Assembly: GCA_002358905.1 (NCBI GenBank) | Contig: DEPT01000022.1 | Span: 1 to 64,000 of the forward strand | Source: Akkermansiaceae bacterium UBA3385 | GTDB lineage: Bacteria > Verrucomicrobiota > Verrucomicrobiia > Verrucomicrobiales > Akkermansiaceae | Direction: 5' to 3' | DNA: 64,000 nucleotides | Part shown: positions 8,601 to 17,884 of the stretch, piece by piece | Position numbering within the stretch: the first letter of the stretch is position 1 | Layout of the letters: every line of letters begins with the position of its first letter | The notes under the pieces: model-generated | Seen by the model: the letters and a program-made list of their open reading frames with translations, nothing else | What the model was told of the DNA's origin: nothing | Database searches by the model: none | Position numbers and translations under genes: made by a program

Positions 8601-11600
8601 ATAGTGCATTGCTGAAGCTTACGGGGAGCCTTACATTGCAGGACAATGATATACCGATTAATGTGAACTTTTCCAGCGTGGAATTTGCCAAGAATTCTGC
8701 AGGTAAGAAATATTATCTGGTGTCCGCTGGTACGGGCATCACCATAAATGGCAAGGACGCGTCCAGCTTCCAGACTCGCTTCATTCCTCTGGGTCATGGC
8801 TACTATGGTATGTTGAACATGGAGAACTCCTCCTCTAAGGATTACCTGGTGATGACCGTAAGAGGTGACCCTCGCCGTACTTGGTCGGGTAATGTGGGAA
8901 ATCGTGCGACCAACAAGGGAATATGGACAGCCTCTGCTACGGATGCCCTTGACTACACATGGAAGGAAAACCACAATTTCATGCAAGGCCAGGTGGTGCT
9001 GTTTGGCAATCTCTTCCAACCCACGGCCTGGCAAGAGGGCGAGTGGGGAGCATCCAGTACGAATACAACCATTGTGGGTGATACCTTGCATCCCGGAACA
9101 ACGGGTGAGGTTACCATTGATTCTTTGGAGCAATCTGGTTTTCAGCTTGTCGAGATTGTGGGTGATGTCGCACCTGTTTCTGTCGCTATTAATGCAGATT
9201 CCCTGCAACATGATCTAAAACTCACGGATAATACCAATTATTATTTCCATGGCTCCGGCTATATTCGAGATGCGCTGAACTCGGAGATTAAGTTGCCGGA
9301 TTTCAATAGCGATGATGAAACTGCCTGGCAGACATACCTGCGTAAGGGAGGTTCGGGAACGGCTGTTATTTCTACGGCTAATACTTACAGCGGTGGTTCC
9401 GTGCTGGAAGGTGGTCGACTCGTCATGCAGAACAAGGCAGCTCTGGGTACGGGTGAAATCACTATTCAGAACGGTGCGATTCTCCAAGGTGATTTTGCAG
9501 ATGACCGCAGTACAGGCACCTGGAGTTCTGCCTACACAGGCGAGGGCATGACCACCACGACTATCACTAATCCTGTGTATGTTTCCATCTTCATTTCCGA
9601 GGATGGTACTGTATCCTCCACTGAGGTGGACGGCCGTTTGGTAGGGGCTCATGACAAAAAACTTGTTCTTTCTGAGTTGAGAGGCGGTTCTGATACAGTG
9701 TTGACGCTCACCGGCAACTCCGCTAATCCTGGAACCACGGATACATTCACCTATTCTGTATTTAAGGTGCTCGACCCAGGTGCGTTCTATGGAACGGTGA
9801 AGATGGATGGTAATTTGCATGGTGCAACATCATTGAATGCAAGTGGTGGTAAAGTCCAGATGGAGATTATGACCACCGAGAAAGCTACTGGTGATGGCAA
9901 CTGGCTCAATACAAAGGTTGACCTCGGTGTTACTCAGGGGACGGAACGAACGGTTCTGGCACTCGATGCGCTTGGAACGCAGAGTGCTTCTGCGGCGCAG
10001 GTGGCGCAGATTGCTGCGTTGCAAGGTGTGAGTGATGACGGTTCTCGCATTAATTCATCGGTGCTCAGTATGAGTACCAATAAATCTATTACGCTCGAGA
10101 TTATTGGTTCTCGAAATGGCGATTACGATGGTGTGCTGGGATTTGGCGATTTCCAGAAAACGGTGGATTATAACTCAAACCAGGCAGATATTGGTAAGGT
10201 TCAACACCATTTCGGACGTTCTGAAAAAGGTTTAGGAACGTTGAGCGTACATAAGCTTGGTGGGTCCTTCCAATCTGTCAACAGCGCGTGGCTCCAATCT
10301 TTGGAAGTGGGCAGTAAATCTGCAAATGCCGCTGGTGGTCGATTCCTGGTCGATTCTGCTCTGGTTGTGGCAGATATCCAGACTGCCGATACTTCTCGCA
10401 TTTCTATAGGAAGCGGAGTAGAAAACAGTATGTATGCCTTGGCCGTGGGGGCTGGTGGTGTACTTGCTATGGATACCTCTGCCTCTGTTGATGCCTTTGC
10501 GGGAATCGGTGCAGGTATTCCTGCCACAGTTGAATTAGTACCGGACTCCAGTTCCCAGCAGCAGGGTGCTCTGAAAGAACAGGGTGTAGCTCCTTCGGCG
10601 TTCATTCTCTTCGACAATGGTGCTACGATTACTGCCTTTGGTGATTGGAAAACAACCCAGCGCATAGGAACAGCTACCCCGAAACAGGGGATTACTGTTA
10701 ACTACACGGTAACGACGGATATTGCACACGGTGCCACAGTAACATTCAATACACACAACTACACGCCGGACGAATACATTACAGAGTCAAACGATGTGTT
10801 TGGCTGCTATAACTCCAGTCATGCTATCCAACTGTTGGGGGACATGAGGGGCTCAAATGTGCACCTCATATTCAATAACGAGCTTATCAGCGCAGCCGCT
10901 GTGAAGGATGGTAGTGCCACGAAGCGTGCCGATGGTCTGGGGTATGATGGTGTAACTGGTACACGGATGGGCTATGTGGCCATTCGTGATATCCACCAGT
11001 TTACCGGTGATATCACAGTGGAGGGTATGACTGCGCTGCAGGTGACCAATACAAACAGTTCTGCAGCATCTGGCACGGCCAATATAGATATCACGGTGCA
11101 GGGGGCGAATGCAGCCTTGCAGTTTACTGATACGGTGACGGATCAGTACATCAATAACCTGGTTCTGAAGGATGGCGGACATGTGTTGATTGGCGGCGTG
11201 CTGAAGAATACCACCAGCGCTGAAGAAGATGCCCTGGATATGAGCAGCGTGGAAACAGCAGTGACACACCGCGGCGCTGAAACGGCCAGCATCACGAACC
11301 TGAATATGAAAAATTCCGGTACGCAGGTGGAGCTGGGCGGAACAGCAGCTGAGACATCTGTTGTCACCAATGCCGCTGTTTCTACCACGGGTACGGCAAC
11401 TAACCTGAAGATTCACCAGACAGAGCTGCACAACAGCGTGGTGCTGCTGCACAGTGCCTGTTCTCTGGATTTGACAGAAGCCGTGCTGGTTGATAAGAAT
11501 TCTGCGGTGTTGGGTGCTACTTCATCAGGAGATATAAAATTGCCCTCTGTAGCAGCTGTAGCGGCGCAGGGGCTTGGTGAGATGCCGACAACGATTAAGG

Positions 11601-12082
11601 CCGGCGAGACTGTGACCGTAGGTGCGAATACTACGGTGAAGCTGGCAACGTCCGGCGGTACGGTTTACACCAGTTCCAATGGTGCACAGATTCTGCATGT
11701 ATATGCCGACCAGTTCCAGAATGTGAACGTGACGGGTACAGGGCTTACCTTGATTCTGGCAGATGACCTCTGGGCGAAGGCGTATAGCATGGGCATGGAG
11801 TTCGTGGCCATTCAGGTGGGGGGCTCGAGTGGTCAGTTCCTGTTTGAGAGCGCGAATAATTTTGCTTCCGGCTCGATTGGGGCGAATACCAGGTTCTCGC
11901 TTACCGATTCCAAAGGTCGTAATCTGAATTCCGACTGGGTAACCTCTACCTTTGTGGGCAGTAATGTCGGCAGCAAGGTTTCAGGTGATCTGCTATGGAT
12001 CCAGGTGCCCGAGCCGGCAACGACAACTCTCTCTCTTCTGGTGCTCTGCGGTATGGCAGCCCGCCGCAGGAGAAAGCATTAA
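5696..12082 (+). CDS. Giant autotransporter-type beta-helix surface protein with PEP-CTERM tail
   Basis: 2128 residues. A signal region with a long polar front (hydrophobic part WLPYFVAALGMGVMHAQ) precedes a roughly 200-residue helical domain, then a K/E-rich linker (EKDEKEEETKEKEEELDT) near residue 320. The rest is a long beta-solenoid with autotransporter-associated strand repeats, for example NTANTFTGGVTVRNGALYLG and STANTYSGGSVLEGGRLVMQ. It ends VPEPATTTLSLLVLCG followed by AARRRRKH, a canonical PEP-CTERM signal that directs sorting and processing at the envelope. There is no beta-barrel translocator, so this is not a classical type V autotransporter. It is flanked by its own promoter and terminator. 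A role in adhesion or mucus binding is inferred from this protein class only. Confidence 0.8.
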   Translation: MASSETSVAFFNYADRLVSRNRGWLPYFVAALGMGVMHAQDAAVLDYWWIHSEDLPQVESVVEGDFVGLSPEELPVCGKRDEMLREEAAELARIFKSEDTDALTAFEEAWLTVYRRHWMKGEWKKGWSHLDNLFACILEGESVELMSDAHIRSAVFLLLPGERHLSAEQGRQFLCRLALNLRAHGFGQGGNGVGANDEVMKCFAEALNEYEDSRTAYRKALLQTNRDRVFRHTLRGYQAPWSSGIMARAKYRQASVKKSSTVASGNSDPIVTESGEPVSVTLFPQTPHHQEYVAPGLNDLPAAETDFLATAPESTEKDEKEEETKEKEEELDTQNGDTGLSSSSCTPWYDYRDYYPRRAVAAAAEQPTLTWSGSSGSSWQVNGTSSSWNGSTFQNGDNVLFNGSGVRDVTISGVVAPGQITVSTSEYASTLGGGIVECESSWQDWLGGSAVNAQMKYGYAFVGTDTSCIADVSASQATSMEINGGTVVVLNTANTFTGGVTVRNGALYLGCDDAAGSGNITLYNDSSWTRHFNTGEGSSFDAVSWAGSELMVNYKTGGASYVAANVDNHIVLAGKQDGTGRVSISFGTTNYEETGLPSVAGRMLSLTGGIEGKGDLFLFGYSSASASAENNVSNFAINQTNYTGTGAYSGTVHLMNSFNNSHSDERAWMQGYLLGGAVQLTLQDDVFAGAVINMTREVGDNDVGWKKFISWTASEGGIGKSMTSDNILSMGGDVTLKGLEASFTKAVWRHKANTYRILWIIPITLYDTIHATCAQTDERWRVRVVTDSMTTLTLDDDSSTTHQYDGSVGFAQSYVQPGQYRINEYDASDTDASFKAGSGTLGLESSLNLVKRGSASQYIHSARLNTLTVQQGTIGFNHLDISGYLNLTSGTTLQLGVTKDSVSSTDWDEITEGDYQTNSAISIKSGKELLVIAADDGGKSIDVQGSITMETGSDIMFSVLLPEPSWTQDSALLKLTGSLTLQDNDIPINVNFSSVEFAKNSAGKKYYLVSAGTGITINGKDASSFQTRFIPLGHGYYGMLNMENSSSKDYLVMTVRGDPRRTWSGNVGNRATNKGIWTASATDALDYTWKENHNFMQGQVVLFGNLFQPTAWQEGEWGASSTNTTIVGDTLHPGTTGEVTIDSLEQSGFQLVEIVGDVAPVSVAINADSLQHDLKLTDNTNYYFHGSGYIRDALNSEIKLPDFNSDDETAWQTYLRKGGSGTAVISTANTYSGGSVLEGGRLVMQNKAALGTGEITIQNGAILQGDFADDRSTGTWSSAYTGEGMTTTTITNPVYVSIFISEDGTVSSTEVDGRLVGAHDKKLVLSELRGGSDTVLTLTGNSANPGTTDTFTYSVFKVLDPGAFYGTVKMDGNLHGATSLNASGGKVQMEIMTTEKATGDGNWLNTKVDLGVTQGTERTVLALDALGTQSASAAQVAQIAALQGVSDDGSRINSSVLSMSTNKSITLEIIGSRNGDYDGVLGFGDFQKTVDYNSNQADIGKVQHHFGRSEKGLGTLSVHKLGGSFQSVNSAWLQSLEVGSKSANAAGGRFLVDSALVVADIQTADTSRISIGSGVENSMYALAVGAGGVLAMDTSASVDAFAGIGAGIPATVELVPDSSSQQQGALKEQGVAPSAFILFDNGATITAFGDWKTTQRIGTATPKQGITVNYTVTTDIAHGATVTFNTHNYTPDEYITESNDVFGCYNSSHAIQLLGDMRGSNVHLIFNNELISAAAVKDGSATKRADGLGYDGVTGTRMGYVAIRDIHQFTGDITVEGMTALQVTNTNSSAASGTANIDITVQGANAALQFTDTVTDQYINNLVLKDGGHVLIGGVLKNTTSAEEDALDMSSVETAVTHRGAETASITNLNMKNSGTQVELGGTAAETSVVTNAAVSTTGTATNLKIHQTELHNSVVLLHSACSLDLTEAVLVDKNSAVLGATSSGDIKLPSVAAVAAQGLGEMPTTIKAGETVTVGANTTVKLATSGGTVYTSSNGAQILHVYADQFQNVNVTGTGLTLILADDLWAKAYSMGMEFVAIQVGGSSGQFLFESANNFASGSIGANTRFSLTDSKGRNLNSDWVTSTFVGSNVGSKVSGDLLWIQVPEPATTTLSLLVLCGMAARRRRKH

Positions 12083-12106
12083 ATCTTTCATCGTACAAAC
12101 CATACG

Positions 12107-12140
12107 AAAAGCCCGCGTTCCCCGGAACTGCGGGCTTTTT
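12107..12140 (+). terminator. Intrinsic terminator after the giant surface protein gene
   Basis: GCCCGC (12111-12116) pairs with GCGGGC (12130-12135). The stem extends through flanking A and T runs and ends in five T. Confidence 0.85.
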
Positions 12141-12226
12141 ACGGGCGTGGCCGGAGCGATAGACGTGCCGCCCGCAAGGGGCGTTATTCTGTCATTCCCC
12201 AGCTGTTGTATTGTTTGCATTTCTGC

Positions 12227-12255
12227 TTGATTTTGCTGGTTTATTTCGATATAAC
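12227..12255 (+). promoter_or_regulatory. Promoter of the M60 peptidase gene (leaderless)
   Basis: TTGATT (12227-12232), 17-bp spacer, TATAAC (12250-12255). Six bases separate it from ATG 12262. The alternative ATG at 12256 directly abuts the -10 box and would lie upstream of the transcript start. Confidence 0.6.
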
Positions 12256-12261
12256 ATGACC

Positions 12262-14670
12262 ATGCGATTGTATGGTAAACATTTAGCAGTTGTCGGTTCG
12301 ATGTTGCTGGCCGGAGGTTATGCATTGGGGCAGCCCGAGGTGCCGGCATCCGGCGTGGTGGTGGAGTACTGGGAGAATGTGAAAGGCGGCAAAGTGGCAG
12401 ATCTGGCAGACGTAAGTTCCAAGCGTGCAGCCAATGCCGTTTTCATCAAGGAAACTATAGATGAAGCTCCCTCCGGTAAGGATAATTTCGGTCTGCGTTT
12501 CTCTGCCTTGCTGGTGGCACCTGAGAGTGGCACCTACACTTTTTATATGGCTGCGGATGACTCGGCCGAGCTGCGGATAAGCTCCGATGATAAAGCGGCC
12601 AACCTGAAGAAGGTCTGTGAAGTGACACGCTACAAACAGCGTCACCAGTTCGGCCCTCACCATGGCTGCGGGAAAATGACCTTGCAGAAGGGTAAGAAGT
12701 ACTACCTGGAGCTCTGCTACAAGGAAGGTGGCGGTGGCGACCATGTGGGCCTGGCTTGGGAGGGACCCGGGGTCAAGAAGCAGATTCTGGGAGGTAGATA
12801 TCTTGTGCCTCGCCTGGAGGGCGAAGTGAAAAAAGGCTATGAGCGTACGCAGGCTGAGGAGAAGCGCAGCCAGGAGCTGCTGGCAGAGTTGGTGAAACGA
12901 GACCCGGCCACGGTTCCGGCCTGGCTGGACTCGCTGCGCCCCTGGGGGCGCAATCTGCTGGATGCCGCCCTGCAGAAAGTTCAGAATAGTTTGCCGGCGG
13001 ATAATCCCGCACAGTGCCAGGCCATTCTCAAGCCGTATGTTGATGCTGCAGCCGGCATCATAGCCTCACCGGAGAAACCGGTCAAGAATCATGTAGCCAA
13101 GCGCCTTCTGCATATGGAGGAAGCCTGGCTCAAGACGCTGGATAATAAACAGCTGCTCAAACTCGGCGCTCATCGTCTTTCGTCTTCGTTTGGCGAAATT
13201 CCGGAATCTGCGGCCACGGTGAAGCTGACTCAGAAACTGAATTCCCGCGGCGATAAGTGGATGAATGAAATGCTTTCGCTCGGGCTGTATGCGCCTCCCG
13301 GTAAGGCAGTCACGGTGTCCATTCCAAAGGAATATGTGGATAAGCATCTGGAGGTTAAGGTGGGGCATCACTTCGGTGAACGCAATTATGCCCTGGTGAG
13401 CATGCCCGGCTCAACCCGTTTCTTCAAGCTGACCCAGGAGAAAACCACCTTCGTGACCCCGCATGGCGGCCTCATGCTGCTGAATGTTCCCCGGAATCTG
13501 GAGTTAAAGGACGTGGAGGTCACCATTGAGGGTGCCTTGAAGGCTCCGCGTTTCATTCTGGGTAAGCACACGAACAAGGCCTGGAAGAAACTCAGAAAAG
13601 CCCCTGGTCCCTGGGGTGAGCTGGTGTGCGACCATCTTATCTTTGTGGTGTCACGGGAGCTCCTGCAGAAAATTGATAATCCCACCGAACTCATGACCTG
13701 GTGGAATGAAAATAACCGTGATCTGGAGGACTTCTATGCCTATTATCCGGGCGTTCCTTTCCGTATGCACTCCGGGTATTATGCGATTACGGGTGTTTCT
13801 GTCTGGCCGCTTCATTGGGATGTCAAGGGCGTGGAACGCCCGCTTAACCTGGAGATTATGAAAGAGCATAATGCGGCTCTTTTCCTTCATGAGCACGGCC
13901 ACCACTGTGACTTCGGTGAAATGGAGCTTTCTTTCTGGGCGGAAGCAACGCCGAACTGGGGTGGTTACTATATGAAGGCTCGCAAGGGTAAGGAGTTTAA
14001 CTGGAAGGACTCGCATGATCGCCATCTTTCCCGCCTGTTCGACCCGAATGATAAAGGTATCCTCGAAATCATGCAGGATAAATGGTACAAGATTTCCGGC
14101 AAGGGAACGCACCATTGGTCTCATTCCATCACGTCCATGATGATTGGCTATACCGATACCTTCGGCTGGAAAGCAATGAAAACCACCATTCATCGGCTCA
14201 GGGACAAGAAGGACGATATGTACAAGTGGGACTTTGTGCAGGGCGTAGATGCTGACCAGGCCAAGATTGACCGCTATCTGATTGGTCTTTCAGAAGCCGC
14301 AAAGCGCGACGTGCGGCCTTATTTTGCCCATTTCAAGCTTATTCCCTCAGCAGGTGCTGCTGCGTATCTGGATGAGAAGAATCTTCCCAAGTGGGACCTC
14401 ACTTATTGGATGCTGCCGGAAAATACGCAGATACGGAAGAATCAGACGCTGACGCTCCCTTGCGGCGAGGAATCTCTCCGGAGTTTTGCGAAGAACCCTG
14501 GTATCAAATGGAATGATACCAGCGCCAAGGGCGGCACCGTTGTCTGCAAGAAAGGAAAGGCCATTTATACGCCTAAACCTGGCTTTACTGGTACTGATTC
14601 CATTAAGTACACACTTACAAATGAATATGGTAAATCTGTTCAGAAGTCACTGAAGGTCAGCGTGAAATAG
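12262..14670 (+). CDS. Secreted M60 (enhancin-like) metallopeptidase with PA14 domain
   Basis: 802 residues from ATG 12262. A signal peptide (MRLYGKHLAVVGSMLLAGG) is followed by a PA14-like glycan-binding domain at about residues 30-175 (FGLRFSALLVAPESGTYTFY; YYLELCYKEGGGGDHVGLAW). The C-terminal half is an M60/enhancin gluzincin domain with H543-E544-H-G-H547 and the downstream ligand E561 in SFWAEATPNW. The last 70 residues form a cadherin/Ig-like module (YTPKPGFTGTDSIKYTLTN). M60 enzymes cut glycoproteins, and gut members cleave O-glycosylated mucins, so mucin proteolysis is the likely role. It sits beside the giant surface protein but has its own promoter and terminator. Confidence 0.8.
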   Translation: MRLYGKHLAVVGSMLLAGGYALGQPEVPASGVVVEYWENVKGGKVADLADVSSKRAANAVFIKETIDEAPSGKDNFGLRFSALLVAPESGTYTFYMAADDSAELRISSDDKAANLKKVCEVTRYKQRHQFGPHHGCGKMTLQKGKKYYLELCYKEGGGGDHVGLAWEGPGVKKQILGGRYLVPRLEGEVKKGYERTQAEEKRSQELLAELVKRDPATVPAWLDSLRPWGRNLLDAALQKVQNSLPADNPAQCQAILKPYVDAAAGIIASPEKPVKNHVAKRLLHMEEAWLKTLDNKQLLKLGAHRLSSSFGEIPESAATVKLTQKLNSRGDKWMNEMLSLGLYAPPGKAVTVSIPKEYVDKHLEVKVGHHFGERNYALVSMPGSTRFFKLTQEKTTFVTPHGGLMLLNVPRNLELKDVEVTIEGALKAPRFILGKHTNKAWKKLRKAPGPWGELVCDHLIFVVSRELLQKIDNPTELMTWWNENNRDLEDFYAYYPGVPFRMHSGYYAITGVSVWPLHWDVKGVERPLNLEIMKEHNAALFLHEHGHHCDFGEMELSFWAEATPNWGGYYMKARKGKEFNWKDSHDRHLSRLFDPNDKGILEIMQDKWYKISGKGTHHWSHSITSMMIGYTDTFGWKAMKTTIHRLRDKKDDMYKWDFVQGVDADQAKIDRYLIGLSEAAKRDVRPYFAHFKLIPSAGAAAYLDEKNLPKWDLTYWMLPENTQIRKNQTLTLPCGEESLRSFAKNPGIKWNDTSAKGGTVVCKKGKAIYTPKPGFTGTDSIKYTLTNEYGKSVQKSLKVSVK

Positions 14671-14697
14671 TTTTTTATACAGCGTTTGTTCACTTTA

Positions 14698-14728
14698 AAA
14701 CCCGCGCCGATTTCCGGCGCGGGTTTGG
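14698..14728 (+). terminator. Terminator-like hairpin after the M60 gene
   Basis: AAACCCGCGCC (14698-14708) pairs perfectly with GGCGCGGGTTT (14716-14726). Only three T follow the stem, so efficiency is uncertain. Confidence 0.6.
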
Positions 14729-14745
14729 TGTAAGTTTCCGGCAAT

Positions 14746-14932
14746 TAGTAGCAATCCGCATAGACTCGCCAGTCGTTTTCACTGGCGTTGTAGTAGAAGT
14801 AGTAATTGCCGCAGTCGCCGATTTCAAGTCCCTCTGAATCTGGCTACCATTGCACTGGCACCGCCGATGATTGCTGGTGCGTTTATTTACAGCGTCTTGA
14901 GCGACGCCGTGCGGCAGAATGCGAATGATTGA
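14746..14932. pseudogene. Debris of two gene tails next to the RAYT insertion
   Basis: On the minus strand, 14746-14840 reads as a C-terminal fragment (GDCGNYYFYYNASENDW, ending ADCY and a stop) with no start, interrupted by an in-frame TAG upstream. On the plus strand, about 14826-14931 reads as another orphan tail (ATIALAPPMIAGAFIYSVL ... DAVRQNAND and a stop). The two overlap and neither is complete. They look like remnants left by deletion or insertion between M60 and the transposase. Parent genes are unidentified. Confidence 0.35.
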
Positions 14933-14934
14933 AA

Positions 14935-14965
14935 GAGGGACTGAAGTCCCTCCGCTCCGAAGAGA
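14935..14965 (+). repeat. REP palindrome upstream of the RAYT gene
   Basis: GAGGGACT (14935-14942) and AGTCCCTC (14945-14952) form an 8-bp stem with a 2-nt loop, followed by the tail CGCTCCGAAGAGAG. The palindrome core recurs at 15622-15639 (inverted, with the tail) and 15963-15984. Confidence 0.75.
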
Positions 14966-14985
14966 GTATTCGCGATATTTCTGTC

Positions 14986-15014
14986 TTTACGTTGATTTTG
15001 TAAAGTGATATATT
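14986..15014 (+). promoter_or_regulatory. Promoter of the RAYT gene (leaderless)
   Basis: TTTACG (14986-14991), 17-bp spacer, TATATT (15009-15014), six bases to ATG 15021. The -35 is weak and the -10 is good. Confidence 0.4.
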
Positions 15015-15020
15015 GACGGT

Positions 15021-15974
15021 ATGCCCCATTTTCGTAAATCGCTGCGAAACAAAAACATCGATTACAGAAAGGGACGGTATTTTGTAACGATTCAGGTTGC
15101 CCTCAATAAGTATCTATTGGGGGCGATTGTGGGAACGCAATGTGTCTTGAACGAGCTTGGGAAATGCGTGGAGACTGAGCTTGTGAACTTGCCGTTGAAA
15201 TATCCGGAGCTGAGATTGGGACCGTATGTGATTATGCCGAACCATGTTCACATGATTCTGGATATAAGTCCTCGGGATACGAATAAAGAAAATCATCTCA
15301 GCTTTCTGGTGGGGCGTTTCAAGGGGGTGACTACATTTATTTACGGAAAAATGAAATGTGAGGGGAAAATACCTGACGTAGGGCCCCATTTATGGCAATT
15401 TGATTATTGGGATAATTTAATCTCCAGCGAGGATGAGTTCCGAAATTACGAGCTTTATATACGCAATAACCCGAGAAATTGGTCACGTGACCGCTGGGGG
15501 GCAGTTACACAGTATATGCTGGGAGAAGAAACACTTCTGAATTACCCGAAGCGGGCTTTCGTGGCGTCACAGGGATTTGCAGCTTCAGCACTGGCACCAC
15601 GCCGCATTGTCTCTTCGGAGCGCGGGACTTTAGTCCCGCTCACTTCCGAATTGGTTCTTATCTCAACTTTCACGAGTGCCCAGGAACGGGAAGTGCTTCG
15701 ACGCGCACTTACTAAAAAGCGGCCCATTATTCACGTTTGCCCACAAGGAATACCTCTGGAGCAGGGCCTTTCAGAAGCTCAGAAACTTGCCATTGAAGAA
15801 AAACGCCTGTTGTTCATTTCACCCCAACCGTGCGGGAGCATGTTGAACAAGCAGGTTGCCACCCGGTGCAATGAATACGTACTCCGACATGCTGTAGAAA
15901 TCTGGGTAGGTGATATTACCACTAATGGTATGCTGGAAACGCTGATTGAGGCTATAAAAAAAGAGAGGGACTGA
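15021..15974 (+). CDS. REP-associated tyrosine transposase (RAYT) with fused Rossmann-like C-terminal domain
   Basis: 317 residues. Residues about 1-160 are a Y1/HUH transposase domain of the RAYT type: early KGRYFVTI strand, HUH motif in YVIMPNHVHMIL, a WQFDYWDNLI segment and the tyrosine region ELYIRNNPRNW. Residues about 175-317 resemble a SLOG/DprA-like Rossmann domain (LVLISTFTSAQEREVLRRAL; PIIHVCPQGI; RLLFISP; EIWVGDI), a fusion I associate with Verrucomicrobial RAYTs. An inverted REP palindrome (15622-15639) lies inside the gene and is translated in frame as the linker SSERGTLVPLTSE. The stop codon lies inside the downstream REP. RAYTs mobilise their cognate REP elements as single strands. 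Confidence 0.75.
   Translation: MPHFRKSLRNKNIDYRKGRYFVTIQVALNKYLLGAIVGTQCVLNELGKCVETELVNLPLKYPELRLGPYVIMPNHVHMILDISPRDTNKENHLSFLVGRFKGVTTFIYGKMKCEGKIPDVGPHLWQFDYWDNLISSEDEFRNYELYIRNNPRNWSRDRWGAVTQYMLGEETLLNYPKRAFVASQGFAASALAPRRIVSSERGTLVPLTSELVLISTFTSAQEREVLRRALTKKRPIIHVCPQGIPLEQGLSEAQKLAIEEKRLLFISPQPCGSMLNKQVATRCNEYVLRHAVEIWVGDITTNGMLETLIEAIKKERD
15622..15639 (-). repeat. REP palindrome inside the RAYT coding sequence
   Basis: GCGGGACT (15622-15629) pairs with AGTCCCGC (15632-15639) around a TT loop. On the minus strand it is followed by the same GCTCCGAAGAGA tail as the copy at 14935, so it is inverted relative to the flanking copies. Confidence 0.7.
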
Positions 15975-15984
15975 AGTCCCTCTC
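15963..15984 (+). repeat. REP palindrome downstream of the RAYT gene
   Basis: GAGAGGGACT (15963-15972) pairs with AGTCCCTCTC (15975-15984). The core is identical to the copy at 14935. The transposase stop TGA (15972-15974) forms its loop. It may also act as a terminator between the convergent RAYT and atpC genes. Confidence 0.75.
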
Positions 15985-16008
15985 TCCGAGAAAACGCTGT
16001 GAGTTGCT

Positions 16009-16425
16009 TTATATCCTCCGTTTCTTCCGGAAGTCGAGCATGGCCATCTGCTTGGCAATGGCGGCTTCCAGCTTGGTCTGCTCTTCGCGGTCGAGGACGG
16101 AGGCTCCATCGCGGAAAGCGGCCTGGGCTCGTTCCAGAGCCTTTTCCACGGTGCTGGTGTCGATTTCGTCCACGGTGAGGGCGGTATCCGTCACCAACAG
16201 CACGTTATCGTTTTCCACCTGCAGGAAACCACCGCCCACAAAGAGGCTCCCGGCAGCCTGGCCGGGGCAGGTGTAGGTGAGTTCCCCATTGGCCACAGAG
16301 GTGATGATGGCGGCGTGCCCGGGCAGCACTTCCATCTCACCCTGCGAGGCGGGCAGCCGGATACTGCTCACCTCCGCCTCAAGGGCGGTGCGCATGGGGG
16401 TGATGATTTTGAATTGCATCGGCAT
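16009..16425 (-). CDS. atpC: F-type ATP synthase epsilon subunit
   Basis: 138 residues, normal length. The N-terminal beta-sandwich (FKIITPMRTALEAEVSSIRLPA, GEMEVLPGHAAIITS) is followed by the two-helix C-terminal domain (TVEKALERAQAAF ... KLEAAIAKQMAMLDFRKKRRI). Epsilon is part of the central stalk and can inhibit ATP hydrolysis in the up conformation. It is the last gene of the atpBEFHAGDC operon, 8 bp after atpD. Confidence 0.95.
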   Translation of the reverse strand: MPMQFKIITPMRTALEAEVSSIRLPASQGEMEVLPGHAAIITSVANGELTYTCPGQAAGSLFVGGGFLQVENDNVLLVTDTALTVDEIDTSTVEKALERAQAAFRDGASVLDREEQTKLEAAIAKQMAMLDFRKKRRI

Positions 16426-16433
16426 GAGCGGAA

Positions 16434-17852
<1,419 letters not shown>

Positions 17853-17884
17853 TTATTTTTGAAAATTGATGGTGGAGGGGTGGA

